In this document: positions 1 through 10,569 of the stretch, piece after piece
How the letters are laid out: every line of letters begins with the position of its first letter
Numbering within the stretch: the first letter of the stretch is position 1
DNA from: Dichetophora obliterata
Taxonomy: Eukaryota > Arthropoda > Insecta > Diptera > Sciomyzidae
DNA length: 64,000 nucleotides
Direction of reading: 5' to 3'
Assembly: GCA_963920525.1 (NCBI GenBank)
Contig: OY986439.1
Span: forward strand, 44,689,193-44,753,192
The notes under the pieces: generated by a model
Databases searched by the model: none
Told to the model about the DNA's origin: nothing
The model's input: only the letters and a program-made list of their open reading frames with translations
Made by a program: the position numbers and the translations under genes

Positions 1-126
1 TAAACGACGCACAGTGATGCGATTAGTACAAAATAGACGGAAAATATTGTTTTGTGGATTTTTTGGTAGTTTTTGATGTTTAAGGTATAGAAAAGTAACA
101 AAAAAAGTATTTGAGAAAGTTTAGAT

Positions 127-850
127 AAGTAGGCGTGGCAGCTGCAATAAACTTTAAGCATATTTTACGCTATATCTTACATAGACGTCTAGTGGGCGTG
201 GCAGCTGCCATATAATTTAAACGAATTTTGTTCTTTATCTTAGAAATGAGATAAACAATGATAAAAAATCAAACAATTGTTAAAAATTTGAAACTAATTG
301 AACAAGTAGGCGTGGCAGCTGCCTTACAACTTAAACACATTTAGGGCTATATCTTAAAATTACGTTAAAAGCAACACTTATATAACTATCGATGGATAGC
401 TGATATGTGAGATTTAAATTCTTTCTAAATTTCAGTGGGATTAAAAAATTAGGCGTGGCACCTCCCATATATGTGAAATATATTTTGGCTTATAAAAAAT
501 TAAGCAGTAAAAACTTTTTAAGTTCCATAAAAAACATTTAAATTAATTTATATTCGGCATGTAAGCTTAAATATCAAATTATGAACTTTCAGTTTCAAAA
601 AGAGCAAAATCTGATGAAAACCATATCTACCTCCCATCAAAGTGACTTTATATAAATTGTAAAAACGCTTTAAATTCCACAAAATTTAATTTAATCACTT
701 AAACTTTATCAATAGAGCTTCAATCTTAAGTACACACTTTGAATTTGAAAATGAGTCAAATCTCTTGAAAACCACTGCTACCTCCCATACAAAACTACTT
801 TATATAAACGATAAAATTTCTTTAAATTCCACAAAAATTTATTAAATCAC
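127..850. repeat. Degenerate tandem repeat field
   Basis: The motif GGCGTGGCAGCTGCC recurs near 128, 193 and 310, with a variant near 453 (GGCGTGGCACCTCCC). Then come two longer imperfect units of about 165 bp (roughly 520-670 and 680-845). Both of those contain a 'CTACCTCCCAT' block followed by an 'ACTTTATATAAA' block. It looks like a worn array inside an old mobile element whose left end lies outside the window. No coding sequence is seen in it. Confidence 0.55.
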
Positions 851-859
851 TTAAATTGC

Positions 860-1505
860 GGGTAAAATTATTACTTAATTAGCTTAATGGTAATTTCTCA
901 ATATCACAGCTATAAAAACAGTTGAAAAATTGTTTTGAAAAATTGAAATAGGTTCAATGAATTCAAACAGGTTAAAAAACAAGGTAATGGAAAATTTTGT
1001 CACCTTAGCACTCTTAGAGCTTAAAGAAGACATAATAGAAATAACAAATGAGTTTAAGGTTTGAGGTGGCCCTTTTTTAATCTCATCAAATGTTTTACCA
1101 AATTTTGAGTTTTTACAAAGAAACTCAAAGGTTGGTGGAAAAGTGTCAGAAACGAAGCTCCTTACGCTTTTTTTTCAACTCCGAATGTAATTCGAAATAA
1201 AATCTGTATATTCCTATTTCTTTTATTTTTATGTTACATAAATGTAACAAAGAGAAAAGTGTAAACGAACAATCAAATCAAAAAGTTTAATTTTATATTT
1301 TAGAAAAAGTATGAAAAAGATCTATTTATTGAAAATTGAGATGCAAAAGTCGTATGTGAGATGAAAATAGGCAGTTGCCGCTGCCAGCGATGTTTGTTTA
1401 ATAACGCAACAAGGCTTTGAGCATTAAACATTCATCACGTTTCTCGTATTGAATTGATTAAAAACTGGACTTACTTAAGAGTATTAAATAAAAATCACAT
1501 ATCAC
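860..1505. other. AT-rich stretch, no feature recognised
   Basis: No open frame of note, no inverted repeat and no RNA-like sequence were seen between the two repeat fields. Confidence 0.4.
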
Positions 1506-1507
1506 AT

Positions 1508-2520
1508 TTTTAGAGTCCAACCTAGTGTTAACAAACTTTTTGAAATTCTTACATCAGATTCGAAATCAGCGACCAGCTCATCTACAAAGAGTATAAAAGA
1601 AAAACAAATTTTTATGGTCCACCCTAGTGTAAAAAAATTATTGAATTCTAACATAAAATTTGTGATCAGTGACCTCGTAATACCATTAAGGAGTATAAAG
1701 CAAAAATCATAGCTTTAGGATCCACCCTAGTATAAAAACTTTTTGATATTCTAACATCAGATCCGAAATTAGCGCCCAGCGCATCTACACACAGTTTAAA
1801 GAAAAAAAAAAACAAAACAAACTTTTAGGGTGCACCCTAAAGTCAAAAACTTTTTTAAATTCTCATTTTTAGGGTCCGCCCTAGGGTCAACATTTTTTAA
1901 AAATTCTAACATAACATTCGAAATCAGCGATCATTGCATCGACAAAGAGTATAAAACAATAAAACACATATTTAGGATGTACCCTAGTGGCAAACAACTT
2001 TTTGAAATTCTAACATCAGATTCGAAATCAGTGCCCAGCGAATCTATACACATTTTAAAGAAAAAAAAAACAAAACAAATTTTTAGGGTGCACCCCGGTG
2101 TCAAAAATTTTTTAAATTCTTACATCAGGCTCGAATTCAGCAACTCCTTAATACTGTCAGCACACATACAAAGAATATAAAACAAACACACATTTTCACG
2201 GTCTGTCACGGTCTTCTCACGGTAGTGTCAAAAAACTTCTTTAAATTTTTACATCAGGTTCGAAATCAGCGACTTATATACTGCTAGCACACAAACAAAG
2301 AGTATACAAAACACATTTTTAGAGTTCACCCTAGTGTACTTTTTATTTTTAAATTATAATATAAGATTCGAAATCAGCCTTCAGCACATATACAAAGTCA
2401 CAAATTTTTTTTTTTTAAATTCTAACATCAGACTTAAAATCAGCGACCCTTTAATACTGCCAGCGCACACACAAAAAGTGACAAAAAACTTTAAAAAAAA
2501 AAATTCTAACATCCGATTAC
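1508..2520. repeat. Tandem minisatellite, about 9 units of about 110 bp
   Basis: Each unit starts with a version of TTTTAGGGTCCACCCTAGTG, runs through 'AACTTTTTGAAATTCTAACATC' and 'TCGAAATCAGCGA', and ends in an A-rich 'GAGTATAAA' block. Units begin near 1508, 1609, 1712, 1822, 1863, 1968, 2079, 2193 and 2315; the last is partial and poly-T rich. Units have drifted considerably, so the array is old. The open frames at 1830-2180 and 2334-2708 are by-products of the repeat and show no protein features. Confidence 0.75.
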
Positions 2521-2863
2521 ACTGCTCCCGTACAACATCAAAAAATAGCATCTCCATTTGCATAGTTTTGAGAAAACTGAGTTTTTGTATTTTTTGCATC
2601 GGCCTTTGTAATTATTGTCTAAGGCAAATATATAAAATGCTAATAAGTATCAAATGCTCTAAATTTAAGAATCACTCAAAAATTATTGGAAATATTGTGT
2701 TAAAGTAACAAATTACTTACTTTGTTTTGTAAACCTTTTGTAAACATTTGTTCGAAACAAAAGGTTGATTCCTTGAATCATTGATTTTCGTATTCTACGT
2801 TAAATTCTAAGAAAATAAATCTTCGAGATCATATAGCCACAGTGAAATAATTTTCTCCGTAAT
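2520..2863. other. AT-rich stretch, no feature recognised
   Basis: Low-complexity sequence between the minisatellite and the first TIR element. Nothing was identified. Confidence 0.4.
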
Positions 2864-2865
2864 TA

Positions 2866-3666
2866 CACGCTCAGAAATCTTGGAATTAATTTTAAGCCAA
2901 GCGTTGGAATCATGCAATTTTTAATATATTTTTGATTAAAACTCATACTTTCAAGTATATTAAAAAATTGATTTAATGTTATCTGTATTAAAGTATAATG
3001 AAAATTGTATTATATACAAGTTATAATACAAATTGTCTTAAAATACAAAACAAATATCTATCAAGCATCTGTCAAATTGTCATTCTGATTCTGAAATCTG
3101 ACATTGTTAAAATAAAACCTAAAGAAATAGTTTTTGTTAATGAAAAACCGTATGTTATAAAAGAAACTTTCAATGAATAAATATTTTGCTATTGGTTGAC
3201 CAAATATTTTCTTTTTATTTCACTTGGAATTTTAAAAGATTTATAGCTTTATTCCATAAATGTTCCATAAATTCATTCCATAAATGTTGATTCTTCCTTT
3301 CACCTTTTCAGGACAATATCTATTAAATGTTATACATCTTGTATTACTGTTTAATAAAATCTGTATTACTATTTAATACAATTTGATACAATTTGTATTA
3401 CTATTTAATACAATTTGTATTAATATTAAATAAAATTGTTTTTTAATAACTGAAGTGTTACACTTGATTACAAATGTATTAAAATATAAACCAGAATAGT
3501 ATTGTTCTAAACTTAGTTTCTATTACAATTCTGTATTAGAATTTAGTATTATGGGATTAGAATTCAATTTTAATATATGACATATATTAGATTCTAATGC
3601 AATTCTGGTGTGGTCATGTATACAATACAGATTTTATTAGAATTCAATCCAAGATTTCTGAGCGTG
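2866..3666 (+). mobile_element. Small TIR transposon, deletion copy of the 3762-8401 family
   Basis: The ends are CACGCTCAGAAATCTTGGA at 2866 and its inverted match TCCAAGATTTCTGAGCGTG ending at 3666, with TA on both outer sides. The 801-bp body has many subterminal copies of 'AATACAATTTGTATTA'-like words, especially at 3340-3440. It also has a short plus-strand frame (2998-3180) whose end matches the C-terminal end of the gene in the 3762-8401 element. I infer an internally deleted, non-autonomous copy of that element, lying in the opposite orientation. Confidence 0.8.
2998..3180 (+). pseudogene. C-terminal remnant of the TIR-element protein
   Basis: This is a 60-codon open frame ending in KPKEIVFVNEKPYVIKE plus five residues. 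The minus-strand gene at 4206-5932 ends in KPKEIVYVKEKAYIIKE plus four residues before its own stop, so the two C-termini are clearly related. The first residues of this frame have no convincing counterpart and the start codon is arbitrary. The fragment lies inside a TIR element (2866-3666), which shows that the protein travels with that TIR family. It is not a functional gene: everything upstream of the last few dozen codons is missing. Confidence 0.7.
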
Positions 3667-3685
3667 TACGTTTTAAAAAGTTGTT

Positions 3686-3748
3686 TTGATATGGAAGTGC
3701 ACTGTGGCGTATGAATGACATTTTATATAACAAAAAGTGTACAAAAAG
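3686..3748 (-). repeat. Dispersed repeat fragment, second copy at 10506-10567
   Basis: About 62 bp containing CATACGCCACAGTGCACTTC (read on the minus strand), 'GTTATATAAAATGTCA' and 'TTTTTGTACAC'. It matches 10506-10567 in the inverse orientation with only a few changes. The copy here fills almost the whole gap between two TIR elements. Its family is unknown. Confidence 0.6.
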
Positions 3749-4205
3749 GGTAGGAATGGTACACGGTCAAAAATCTTGGAATAAATTTTAACAAAAACTG
3801 TATTACATATATGACCATTCCAAAATTGTATTAGAATCTAATTCGTACCAAATATTAAAATTTTATTCTATTCCATAAGTGTTCAATTTTAATACAAATA
3901 GAATAGATCAGTGCTAGCCTATCTTATACTTAAATACAATAGGAATAAATTTATATTCTTATTGAATTAATAGTAATACAAATTGTATTGACATGATTAT
4001 ATTTTAATACAAACAGGAATAAAATCCAGTACCTTTGAATTGAAAAATAATACTTATCGTATTAAAATAAAATCAAATTAAACACAATAATATTAAAATT
4101 TATCCGATATAATATTAAAATGATAAATGTTTAAATTTTTACTTACTTCCTGAAACTGTTGCCAAGTAAAAACATAAGTAGTTTTTTTCAAAAATGAAAT
4201 AATTT

Positions 4206-5932
4206 TTAATCAATAATAGTTTCTTTTATAATATAAGCTTTTTCCTTTACATAAACAATTTCTTTTGGTTTTTTATGTACAACGTTTGTAAATTTTAAAA
4301 GTAAGAATCGGTTTGAAGAAACAATTTCTGTACAGTTCAGTGTTTCTGCAAAACATAACTTATCATAAGAACGTATGTAAAAATAAACTTCAGTGTTAAA
4401 AAGTAAAATTTCAAACCATATTGATTCTCATTTAAAATTGATTTTATTATAAATCCAGGCCGGTAATGAAATCCGAAGTCTTCCTCAAACCACCTTACAG
4501 AATAAACTTCAGAAAATGTACCAGCATTCAAAGTTTTAAAAATTAATATTATAACAGGGCTCGTCAGTGCATTTTGTTTTATCTTTAGTTTTCCAAATGT
4601 GAGCTTTTTTTAAATTCAATGTTTTCCCATATTAACGCTGCGTTTGTTTGATGAGCTTTTGCTAATGTGTAGCACTTATTAATGTAATTATCTGAAATAC
4701 TACTGCTTTTTATCAACGATTTGTGCTTTCCTTGATACCGCATAGCCCAATTGTGTATCGGTGGACCCATGCGCCTTATTGTAGAAGGATAATGCGTAAG
4801 CATATGGTGTTTGGGCAGCAACTTTTGTTTGCAAGTTTCTATTATTATTCTTAAATGAGTTTCTATGTAGTCTTCTAAAAAATCAATAATATTCAAAGGT
4901 ATTTCTGTTGATAGTAAAACATTTATAATTTGAAGCAATGAAGTAATTTTTTTCCATAAATGAGGAACTTTTTGTTGAAAATCGTAAAAAATTAATGGAA
5001 AGTATAATATCAAACATAAGTTTTGGGCAGCTGTAAGCCCGATATTTGTGTTGCCTTTATCAATGCTGATAAAACTTGGAACATTTAAGATGTAGCTGCA
5101 GCCATTAGTTTTCAAATACGTTTCAAAAACCTTAAAAGAGAAGCATTTTTTAGTAACCAGTTCAGGGGAAAAAACAAAAAAGAAGTTAGCAGCCTTGATG
5201 AGGCATAAACATTTATTCTATTGATCTAATTACCTCGCGATTAATTACAGAATCGGCTCCACGAACACCTGCGCACCTTTTTAAAGCCGGGCTTTCTGGG
5301 GAAACTAAAAGTTTACAAAACAATAATTTTAGAGTTAAGTTTCTACAGCTATTCACACTTTTTCAGCAAGAATTATTCATCATTCTTGCTTTGGACAATA
5401 ATTACTCATTTTAGTCCAAAATACAAGAAACAGTGGGCAGTTCCAAGAGCAGTTGTAGAAGTTGTCAAAATCAGCAGCATTATGATGCAATAAACAAGGC
5501 GAAGCAGTTGCTTTTGTTGTACTTGATTATCATGGCAGCTTCCGAGAACACTGGATTTCGACAACTGCTTACACTGCTGTAGCAACGTCTACTGCGGCCT
5601 TTGGTTGGACGGCCTTGCTTCTACTTACCTTCTCTTACATACAGCAGAAATGCAGCACATGAATGGAATTGCTGTAGAATTTGCGGCAGCAGGCTTTTTT
5701 CAATAAGAGCTCCGTAGCTCGTTCTTATTTGCAGATTTTTTCCACCGAGACCAAAAGCGTCTGAAACTAAGCTCATAAAAATATAAAATTCCTTCCTTTA
5801 TACTGATTTAATAAGTAACTTACTTGATCTTAGTATATCTTCCAACACAAATGAGTTATCATTAATTTTGACCGCAACTAGTTTCGAATCGGAGTCCGTT
5901 CGACAATTTATGTATATAATTTTATTCTCCAT
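4206..5932 (-). pseudogene. Transposon-encoded protein, at least 4 exons, frameshifted near the 3' end
   Basis: I chose the ATG at 5932-5930 because it opens a chain of frames joined by good splice sites. Exon 1 is 5932-5824 (CAA|GTAAGT donor). Exon 2 is 5760-5629 (TTTCAG acceptor, G|GTAAGT donor). Exon 3 is 5304-5234 (TTTTAG acceptor, GAG|GTAATT donor). Exon 4 starts at 5130 (TTTTAAG acceptor). Phases agree at every junction, giving about 104 codons before exon 4. Exon 4 contains KHHMLTHYP, GPPIHNWAMRYQGKH and, in another frame, FGFHYRPGF. This layout recalls the C-terminal part of a family of animal proteins linked to CACTA-type transposases; that is recall, not a search. A 1-base slip in a run of seven A's (4604-4610) breaks the frame, and another shift lies near 4340. 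The frame then ends at 4206. No known catalytic triad was identified, so its role as transposase is unproven. Confidence 0.7.
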
Positions 5933-6737
5933 TTTCTGACTTGTCAAGTTTTTCTCAAGCTATTAATTGTTAAGTCAATTTGTCAGGGTTGCATTTTTTA
6001 ACAATTACGAAAAAAAGTAAGATTATAGAGAAAGTAGCATATTTAAGTTCGACCTTACAAACAAATAGTTAATTATTATTTAAGGGCTATGTATATATAT
6101 GTCGGTAAATTTTAACTTATATACCTCGATAAGTTATATCTTTGTTTATAGACGAATTCCGAAAACCAATAAACGCACTTTTTAATGTTCAGAGACATAA
6201 GCCAAAAACTAATGCAGTGGAACCCGCTTTACATTTTCAAAATGTTTTAATTGTATAAATTTAAATATAGCTTTAAACATGTTCGGCCTCACCGTTTATT
6301 TTTTTAATTAGTTCTCTTCGGCAATTATCGGCTTTTGATCGATCTCGGATTTCAAGTACACAAACAAATTAGCTTTTCTGTGACTAGTAATTAAAAACTA
6401 AATTTTTTTAACGATTCAAAAACAAATAGGATCGTGTTTTTATGTAAAAAAATTTTCCACTCCTTTTTTTTCGCCCACAAATCCATAAAAATGCTATATT
6501 TCCGATGGTTTGGATCGTATTAGACTAAAATTTGGTAATTTAGTTCGTATTATTATTTTATTAAAAGGGGCGTTGTCGAACTTTTTAGGCGCCTACTCTT
6601 CAGAAATTATTATAATTCCTGAGTGGTACATGTTTTGATAGTAAACCTTGGTATGTATTTGGTATATATCCAAGTGACGTTCACTACATACATATCTTTA
6701 CTATCAATTGAAGTGCACATTTAGAGTTGCCACTTTA

Positions 6738-7066
6738 TAGCCGATACACATTGACTGCAGCAGTCGTTCACCGACAAAACGAAAACTTGCCGTCAGAGAT
6801 AAAAGTCGAAGTATTCTCGACGACTTGATTATAATGAACGCAACAGCGACAATCTGTATTTCACACAAAACATAAACAAACTCTGCTTTGTTCGCTCTTG
6901 TCGTCTATCAAATTAGAAATAGATTGAAGTCTGCGGCAGCAAAAATTGTGGTCGTGTTCTATCTTTGTCGTGCCGTCTTCAAAAAATACATCTTCATAAA
7001 AAAACATGCGTTCTATTTCTTGACAATTGGCGTTCGTCGCTAGTCGCAGTCAATGTGTATCGGCTA
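6738..7066. mobile_element. MITE with 21-bp TIRs
   Basis: TAGCCGATACACATTGACTG starts at 6738 and its inverse CAGTCAATGTGTATCGGCTA ends at 7066; the match extends one base further inward. TA lies outside both ends. The body (about 329 bp) has no coding frame. It is inserted in the right half of the 3762-8401 element. Confidence 0.8.
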
Positions 7067-7102
7067 TAACTCCAAGCTACTGGGACCGTTGTTACTGCCC
7101 AT

Positions 7103-7784
7103 CAATACATATAAAAAGCAAAACAGCGTGTGTATGGGCGTTTTCACATTTACCGACACGACAACGACAACGATGTCGGTGGACGCGTAAGCTCATGTAA
7201 ATAAAGGAATGCTTTCACACTCGCCGATATGTCGGTATCGTATCGTAGCAGTTACTCCACTCGTGTCGGCGGCGACTTCTAATTATTTTTATTTGATTTT
7301 TCCGAATTGTGGTGCTTTTTTGTGATTTTCTTACAATTTTTAATTGAAATTAAAAAAGAATATCAAGTTTCAAATATGATAAACAATATAATACAATTTT
7401 TCAAGTTTCCCCATAACATCTCTCCGAACGACACACGACAACTACATGTGCCGTGTCGTTTAATGTGTAAATATTCTGTCGTTATCGTGCAGGAGTCGGT
7501 GCTGTGCTGATGTCGTATCGGTGTCAATGTCGGTAAATGTGAAAACGCCCTATGATGGGTATAGACTCTAAAACTACTGTGCCGATTATGCTGAAATGTT
7601 CGCTTTTTTAACTGTTTTTCCTATTTTTCAGTCCTATAAATCATTTAATTTATCTCTTCGGAGTTATTTATTCGAGCGTGTAGAAATATATATTCAATCA
7701 TTAATTACGTTCATCACGTTAGTATTGTTAATTTTTTATTTTTGCGTTGTGGGAACCACAGCAACGCGTGGCCGGGTACAGTTT
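7103..7784 (+). mobile_element. Degenerate non-autonomous Helitron, interrupted by a MITE
   Basis: The 5' end is TCAATACATATAAAAAG preceded by A. Beyond the inserted MITE (7136-7550) come 'AGACTCTAAAACTACTGTGCC', a sequence style common just inside Helitron 5' ends, and finally CCACAGCAACGCGTGG, a hairpin. That is followed by CCGGGTACAG and a worn CTAG-like end (TTTG). The match to insect Helitron termini is by recall. The open frame 7596-7808 in it shows no recognisable domain. Confidence 0.5.
7136..7550. mobile_element. 415-bp MITE with TAT target duplication
   Basis: GGGCGTTTTCACATTTACCG (7136) and its inverse ending at 7550 (the identity runs on to ACA) bound the element. TAT is present directly outside both ends (7133-7135, 7551-7553). 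The subterminal zones are rich in CGACA/TGTCG words. No coding capacity was found. It sits inside a Helitron, which itself sits inside the 3762-8401 element, so it is the youngest of the three. Confidence 0.85.
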
Positions 7785-8439
7785 GTATGCAATAAAAACG
7801 TGTTATAAGTTGAATACTGATTGATTTCTATAAAATATACTACATTTTTCGTAGCAAGATGCTACTTTTATAAAAATTGGTAACACTGCTTTGAACGTGA
7901 ACTTGAGACCATTGCATGGACAAAGCACTTAATGCTGATAACACATAAGAATGAAAGAGTCAACAACTGTTTATTTCTTTGTTCTTAGCTGAGGGCTTAA
8001 AAGCCATTAATATAGTACTTGTGCTGATCTTTAATATGGACTTAAAATTTTTAATAATTATTGAATTAAAATTCCAGCGGTATATCAGCTGGTATAATAT
8101 AAATTTACCTTTTTAGAGTCCTTACATATTTTTACCTTAAAATTTTATTTCTCCGTTTTTAGAACATTTATATGTAAGAGAGTATTTTAAAAATTTTGTG
8201 CTTAAAATATTCATTTAATTTTTTACATTAATTTATTCATGTAGTATTTTTATAAGTAAACCTAGTGTATTTAGTTGTATACTAATTGTATTACATTATG
8301 CTTCTAATATATTCATTAGTATCAATTTTAATACAAAATGTATTTAGAAATGCTTTATTCCAACGCTTGGAATAAAAATTAGTCCAAGATTTTTGACCGT
8401 GTATGAAAACACCTTGTACACCAAATAATCCTATTAATC

Positions 8440-8790
8440 ATATTCATACAAATAACCCAATTAATATTAATATTATAATTCAGAAAGTGTGTTTGGGTGT
8501 GTAGATGTTCGGAAGTTTGGATTATAGATATTTGGATATTTAGATGTTTGGATGTTTAAACCAGTATTATGGCCAAACGGCTAATCCGATTTTTATGAAA
8601 ATTGGTATGTAGGTGCACTAGGGACTGGAAATAAGCTTAGGCTACAAATAGTTTGAAAGACTTCTATAAGAAGTCACTTTACGCAATCATATGTTTGGAA
8701 GCCAACTAGACATGAACGGCTAGACCGGTGAAAATGAAACTTACCACGGAGATACATCACTGCGTCGAAAAAAATATAAAAAATAAAACG
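8440..8790 (+). mobile_element. Helitron-like 5' fragment
   Basis: Starts near TCATACAAATAACCC and carries 'AAACGGCTAATCCGATTTTTATG', 'AAAATTGGTATGTAGGTGCA' and 'AATAAGCTTAGGCTAC', wording typical of the region inside insect Helitron 5' ends. No matching 3' end was identified. Low certainty. Confidence 0.35.
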
Positions 8791-9009
8791 TTGACAAAAT
8801 TTGTGTTAGAGGGTGCTTTATGCGCTTTATGTTGAGAAGTAATTAAAAGTTAAATTTTATATATCTTTCGGATTAATGTCGAAGATAAAAACGAGATTTG
8901 TTCATTTTATATGTTGTTTAGGTTTTTTGCATAACGAATTTTAGAGAACGACTTTATTAAAATTAAGTTCTATGTCTGCCTCATTCGTTTCAAACCTTGT
9001 TTGCTTTCG

Positions 9010-9952
9010 ATTCTCGGTAATTAATATCTACTTTTAAGTGATACCCCAATAACTTGTTCGCGATGCTTGTGAATAACACGATTTGGCACAGGGGTGCATA
9101 ATTGAACGTGTCTCTCAGTAGCTTGTATGAGGCAAGAAATTTCTGGAAAATTTTGAATGGTGGGATATCGTTATTATTTTAGAGCTGTTCTTTTAATTCG
9201 CCGTATGGAATGTGCTTTGTGAAATCAATTATATTTACCTAATCTTCACAATCAAAATCAATGTTTGTGGGCTTGTCCATAATAACAAGATACCCACGAT
9301 CATCTCTAAAATTTATGTTCTTAAAAAGGGCTATTGCTAAACATGCACTTTGTCTGTCCTGTATACCGAATTTATCACGTATCATAGCGAAATTGAAAGC
9401 ACTATATTATGATGCGTAAGGTCCACGTGTCATTGCATCTTCTGGATCATTTACAGACGCGGACTTACCAACATCCACATAATTGCATAATTTGGAATGA
9501 GTTGGTTCATATAAAGACACCTCTGCAAAAGTTTGTGATATTTATATTGTAGCAGCTACTGGTATAGTAAGTTTTCTAATTTTTTGCTGATCAAGTATGA
9601 ATTATTATAGATGTGTTGGTAGTTTGCCACATGAGCATTGCGTTGTTTGTAAATAACATTTATATAGCCCAATATAAAACAATTTTAGTATAGAATTAAT
9701 ATATGTTTCAAATTACTTGCTTGTGGCTTTTGATTTTCGCTCTTTGCGGTAGCTATCAATAAAGCTATTTAGTTTTGTACAAATGACTTTTCTATCATAA
9801 AATTCTATATTTAATTTGCTACAAATTTCAATAATTTTATTTGCAACTTTAGTCGTAAATGAATTGTACGAACACAGTTTGTTCCTCGCTCTAGCACGTG
9901 GATAAGAAGACAAAGAAATTGTTGTCATTTCTGTAGATGCATCAAATATCAA
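9010..9952 (-). pseudogene. Fragments of an unrecognised mobile-element protein
   Basis: Three minus-strand pieces look coding. First, 9952-9713 has 79 codons, basic at its C-terminus, with RKERKSKATSK just before the stop. Second, about 9390-9242 contains FAMIRDKFGIQDRQSACLAI and ends DFDCED before a stop. Third, about 9205-9015 contains FKIFQKFLASYKLLRDTFNY. Between them lie stops and AT-rich sequence, so this is either an intron-containing gene or, more likely, a decayed one. The 'RDKFGIxDRxSA' stretch reminds me of uncharacterised arthropod transposon-associated proteins, but I cannot name the family. No target duplication or TIR was found for this block. Confidence 0.35.
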
Positions 9953-10505
9953 AATATCGTGTTCTTTTATTTTTTTAAATATTGGCGATGCTCCAAAGAC
10001 GTTGTTGGTATAGATTCACCAGCTCCTACAGAACCGCCTCTAATAGACGATGTTGATGGTTACATTTAAAACCGCAAAATTGGACACGATTATGGCTGAG
10101 TTTAATGGTTCAAAATATTTTATTTATATATTAAATATTAATTTAGCACTTACCTGTTGAAAATACACATAATTACTGCAAGCGTCCTATGAATGATGCA
10201 GTAAAAGAATTTTACCAAAAAGTAGCGTGATTAGTTGCTGGTACAAGTATGCTAAAATATTCGAAGGCCACGATGAGTTTATCGAAATAGTTGCAGGTGC
10301 AGCTGAGTACTAAAAAATATTCTTAAATGTGATAACAACAACAACAACCGCTTAGCGAAGCAAGTTGTTCTTTGTTATGTTGACATACACTCACTGCAAA
10401 ATTTTATTAGTTTTTAAAGCACTTGTGAGTGTTTTTTGAAACTCGAACACTATTCTTACTCTTTTTGTGTACTTTTTGTACTTTTACAAATGTACTTTTG
10501 TACAC

Positions 10506-10567
10506 TTTTTGTACACTTTTTGTTATATAAAATGTCACTCATACGCCACAGTGCACTTCCATATCAA
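10506..10567 (+). repeat. Dispersed repeat fragment, copy of 3686-3748
   Basis: Contains CATACGCCACAGTGCACTTC and the preceding 'GTACACTTTTTGTTATATAAAATGTCA' words found inverted at 3686-3748. Several 'TTTTTGTAC' repeats lie just upstream (10460-10520). Confidence 0.6.
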
Positions 10568-10569
10568 AT

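Larger units (their letters stand above)
3762..8401 (-). mobile_element. 4.6-kb TIR transposon with multi-exon gene; CACTA/Mirage-like by its ends
   Basis: The left end CACGGTCAAAAATCTTGGA (3762) is matched exactly in inverse by TCCAAGATTTTTGACCGTG ending at 8401; TA lies just outside both ends. The word CCAACGCTTGGAAT near the right end also occurs near the left end of the 2866-3666 copy. Both subterminal zones (3800-4100 and 8220-8350) are full of 'TTTAATACAAATTGTATTA'-like words, as is usual for CACTA-type elements. The gene 4206-5932 lies near the left end on the minus strand. A Helitron (7103-7784) and two MITEs (6738-7066 and 7136-7550) lie in the right half. CAC-starting termini with a 2-bp TA target duplication recall the Mirage branch of the CMC group; that placement is inference. 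Confidence 0.75.

Noticed and set aside
1830..2708. Small proteins at 1830-2180 and 2334-2708
   Set aside because: Their repeated peptide text comes from the 110-bp tandem repeat; no independent evidence of coding.
7307..7808. Small proteins at 7307-7510 and 7596-7808
   Set aside because: The first lies inside a MITE, the second inside a worn Helitron; neither shows a domain.
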